Source: Halogranum gelatinilyticum (GTDB lineage Archaea > Halobacteriota > Halobacteria > Halobacteriales > Haloferacaceae). Taken from it: a DNA stretch of 64,000 nt. Position 1 is the stretch's first letter. Each line of letters starts with the position of its first letter. Positions 62,701 to 64,000 of this stretch are shown one piece after another. The position numbers and the translations under genes were made by a program. The notes beneath the pieces were generated by a model. It did not search any database. It saw nothing but the letters and a program-made list of their open reading frames with translations, and was not told the DNA's origin. Location of the stretch: positions 849,295 to 913,294 of the forward strand of contig NZ_FNHL01000001.1 of NCBI RefSeq assembly GCF_900103715.1, written 5' to 3'.

Positions 62701-64000
62701 TCGCCGCCGCCGCTGCACGACATCTACTCCATCGAGGACCTGAAGCAGCTCATCCACGACCTGAAGACCGCGAGCCCGGACGCCGACATCAACGTCAAGC
62801 TCGTCTCGGAGGCCGGCATCGGCACCATCGCCGCCGGTGTCGCCAAGGCCAACGCCGACGTGGTCCACATCTCGGGCTACGACGGCGGCACGGGTGCCTC
62901 GCCGAAGACGTCCATCAAGAACGCGGGTCTCCCGTGGGAGCTCGGCCTCGCCGAGGCGAACCAGATGCTCCGCGCGACGAACCTCCGCGACCGCATCCGC
63001 GTGACCGCGGACGGCGGGATGAAGACGGGCCGCGACATCGCCGTCGCCGCCCTGCTCGGTGCCGAGGAGTACGTCTTCGGGACGGCCTCGCTCGTCACCT
63101 CGGGCTGCGTGATGGCCCGGCAGTGCCACGAGAACACCTGTCCGGTCGGCGTGGCGACGCAGGACGAGAACCTGCGCAACCGCTTCCCCGGCCAGCCGGA
63201 CCACGTCATCAACTACATGACGTTCATGGCCCAGGAGCTCCGCGAGATCATGGCCGAACTCGGCTACACCTCGGTCGAGGAGATGATCGGCCGCCCCGAG
63301 CATCTCAGCCAGCGTGAGACGGACCACCCGAAGGCGAAGCATCTCGACCTCTCGGACGTCATCGCCCAGCCCGCGGGTGACTCGCGCACCAAGACGAGCG
63401 AACAGGGCCACAGCGACCTGGAGACGCAGCTGGACCACGACCTCATTGAGGCGGCCGAAGACGCCCTCGACCACGGCGAGCCGGTCCACATCCAGGAATC
63501 GATTTCGAACGTCGACCGCGCGGTCGGCGCGATGCTCTCGAACCGCATCTCGAAGCAGTACGGCGGTGAGGGACTCGCGGACGACACCATCAGCGTCGAC
63601 TTCGACGGTATCGCAGGCCAGTCGTTCGGCGCGTTCCTCGCACGCGGCGTGACGATGAACCTCACCGGTGCCTCGAACGACTACGTCGGCAAGGGGCTCT
63701 CGGGTGGCAAGGTCATCGTCCAGACGCCGCCGACGGCCAACTACGCCGCCGACGAGAACATCCTCATCGGCAACGTCGCACTCTACGGCGCGACGCAGGG
63801 CGAGGCCTACATCAACGGCGTCGCTGGCGAACGCTTCGCCGTCCGCAACTCGGGCGTCAAGGCGGTCGTCGAAGGCGTCGGCGACCACGGCTGTGAGTAC
63901 ATGACCGGCGGCGTCGTCGCCGTCCTCGGCGACACGGGCAAGAACTTCGCCGCGGGGATGTCCGGCGGCGTGGCCTACGTCTACGACCCGGATGGCGACT
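59758..64000 (+). CDS. gltB: Glutamate synthase large subunit (3' end beyond the window)
   Basis: 1414 codons are present without a stop; canonical GltB has about 1500, so only the end is missing. The N-terminal Ntn-amidotransferase begins after 21 residues with Cys22 (NCGVGAV), which implies cleavage of a propeptide. GAEENTGDGAGIL, VHERFSTNTLGAWHLAHPYR and HNGEINTIRGN complete the glutaminase. The FMN synthase domain has FSTAAMSLGSLSPEAH, KSNSGEGGEPPERF and ISGYDGGTGASP, with 3Fe-4S cysteines in CVMARQCHENTCPVG, and the beta-helix domain starts near the end. It makes glutamate from glutamine and 2-oxoglutarate, a product shared with the nearby carbon metabolism. Confidence 0.95.
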   Translation, partial: MTKPHIDTHVGLADPTDERSNCGVGAVIDLDGGASHETVADGLSLLKNLEHRGTTGAEENTGDGAGILIQRPDSFFESVVDAELPETYAVGSIFMPTQEEAHEAVADVFEAALADHGLDVFHWRDVPTDNSELGQTALDSEPDVYQVFVAPTDDTTTTDEFDKALYVARRAAENAVDDAGIPNSGRFYVCSLHRKTLVYKGLLKGEQLPTYFPDLTDERLETTLTLVHERFSTNTLGAWHLAHPYRNIVHNGEINTIRGNVNWMRARETDLAPTDDSPLTEADLEAIKPVTVADQSDTASVDNAVELLLQSGRELPHVLRMLIPEAFEGDDSMDAKRKDWYDYHASLVEPWDGPALVAATDGDRVAAVLDRNGLRPCRYDVTTDNRLIMASEAGALDTDPSEIEERGRLQPGEIFMADPEKGRVIPDEEVFDGLVDNKYTEWVNQEQQQLDDLVDTDDYATRGRVDTLRAHQAAFGYTHDQLNHLIEPMAKQGKDPVGSMGDDTPLSVLSDFNRPLFTYFKQLFAQVTNPPLDYIREELVTSLESRLGHQRNLLDETAEHARQLVLDSPVLTDAQAEGIRAMDGDISSTVVDMTYEQGTTLEDAIEDLRVDAKEAIENGADVVVLSDRDIGEDRVAIPSLLATGAVHHSLVRNGLRNHAGLVLESGDPREVHHVATLVGYGADAINPYLAYQTIEDIVAGPDGADEEEAIGAYKKALEDGLLKTMAKMGISTVESYQGAQIFEAVGLDSGLVQEYFEGTEIRTEGIGLPEIEDDLLTRHMVGFGSEEDPTLERQGEFENRSDGIRHQWNPKTVGTLQQAVRSGSYEKYQEFADLINDQTEELQSLRGLLELQSDRDPVDIDEVEPVSDIVERFSTAAMSLGSLSPEAHENNSIAMNRIGGKSNSGEGGEPPERFGTEKECTVKQVASGRFGVTSHYLSSAEEIQIKMAQGSKPGEGGHLPGKKVNEMIAHVRYSTPGVGLISPPPLHDIYSIEDLKQLIHDLKTASPDADINVKLVSEAGIGTIAAGVAKANADVVHISGYDGGTGASPKTSIKNAGLPWELGLAEANQMLRATNLRDRIRVTADGGMKTGRDIAVAALLGAEEYVFGTASLVTSGCVMARQCHENTCPVGVATQDENLRNRFPGQPDHVINYMTFMAQELREIMAELGYTSVEEMIGRPEHLSQRETDHPKAKHLDLSDVIAQPAGDSRTKTSEQGHSDLETQLDHDLIEAAEDALDHGEPVHIQESISNVDRAVGAMLSNRISKQYGGEGLADDTISVDFDGIAGQSFGAFLARGVTMNLTGASNDYVGKGLSGGKVIVQTPPTANYAADENILIGNVALYGATQGEAYINGVAGERFAVRNSGVKAVVEGVGDHGCEYMTGGVVAVLGDTGKNFAAGMSGGVAYVYDPDGD

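Noticed and set aside
59749-63888. A minus-strand open frame of 1379 codons opposite gltB
   Set aside because: It is the antisense shadow of a high-GC gene with strong codon bias. The plus strand encodes an uninterrupted glutamate synthase with all motifs. The antisense translation has no recognisable domain.

Overview
The window is 64 kb of chromosome from a halophilic archaeon (class Halobacteria). The evidence is high-GC coding DNA, very acidic proteins, a Tat-exported halocyanin, glycerol-1-phosphate dehydrogenase (archaeal lipid stereochemistry), the archaeal factor aCPSF1, an archaeal/eukaryal-type prolyl-tRNA synthetase, split cobalamin mutase subunits and many promoters with a TATA element 25-30 bp before the start codon (leaderless mRNAs). 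I cannot fix the genus. The gene content is mostly housekeeping and metabolic. I see no rRNA, tRNA, CRISPR array, intact insertion sequence, prophage or recognisable defence island.

Layout. 0-2.4 kb: end of pabB, pabA and an NreA-type repair protein. 2.4-7.1 kb: small conserved proteins, a membrane protein, and an overlapping minus-strand operon DUF5788 - PolX - Mut7-C. 7.1-13.7 kb: an M48 protease, egsA, a LysE exporter, a DtxR regulator coupled to a GDT1 cation transporter, and a threonine-synthase-like protein without the PLP lysine. This stretch is flanked by two copies of a structured intergenic repeat. 13.7-23.7 kb: amine-oxidase-like flavoprotein, orphan E1-alpha dehydrogenase subunit, phosphoesterase/regulator divergent pair, J-domain protein, MTH865 protein, M42 and S9 peptidases, halocyanin, glycosyltransferase. 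23.8-31.6 kb: mcmA2-meaB, hydrolase, thiolase plus DUF35 partner, a MinD-like ATPase with a long disordered tail, acyl-CoA ligase. 32-40.6 kb: two sodium:solute symporters, the second an acetate-type symporter with its DUF4212 subunit beside acetyl-CoA synthetase, a winged-helix protein and a large acyl-CoA mutase subunit with an unusual active site. 40.7-48.7 kb: FNR-like flavoprotein divergent from 2-oxoacid:ferredoxin oxidoreductase (korAB-type), a lipoprotein, 1-Cys peroxiredoxin, aldo-keto reductase and membrane proteins. 48.7-59.6 kb: DUF373, SppA, a coiled-coil protein, DUF371, endonuclease III, methylglyoxal synthase, aCPSF1, two unknowns, proS. 59.76 kb to the end: gltB, running off the window.

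How it works together. Several loci feed CoA-thioester metabolism: acetate uptake and activation, fatty-acid activation, a thiolase pair, B12-dependent carbon-skeleton rearrangement and ferredoxin-linked 2-oxoacid oxidation. A second theme is DNA/RNA maintenance (NreA, PolX, Nth, aCPSF1).

The observations I rate highest are: (1) the acyl-CoA mutase at 38.9-40.6 kb, which has Phe89 and Gln207 where methylmalonyl-CoA mutase has Tyr89 and Arg207; (2) the threonine-synthase homologue with Leu at the PLP-lysine position; (3) the duplicated hairpin element at 7.2 and 13.2 kb; (4) the MinD-like protein with a repeat-bearing tail and a C-terminal amphipathic segment; and (5) palindromic sites in the gltB promoter and at the promoter of a winged-helix regulator. 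No single locus is clearly a new multi-gene system.
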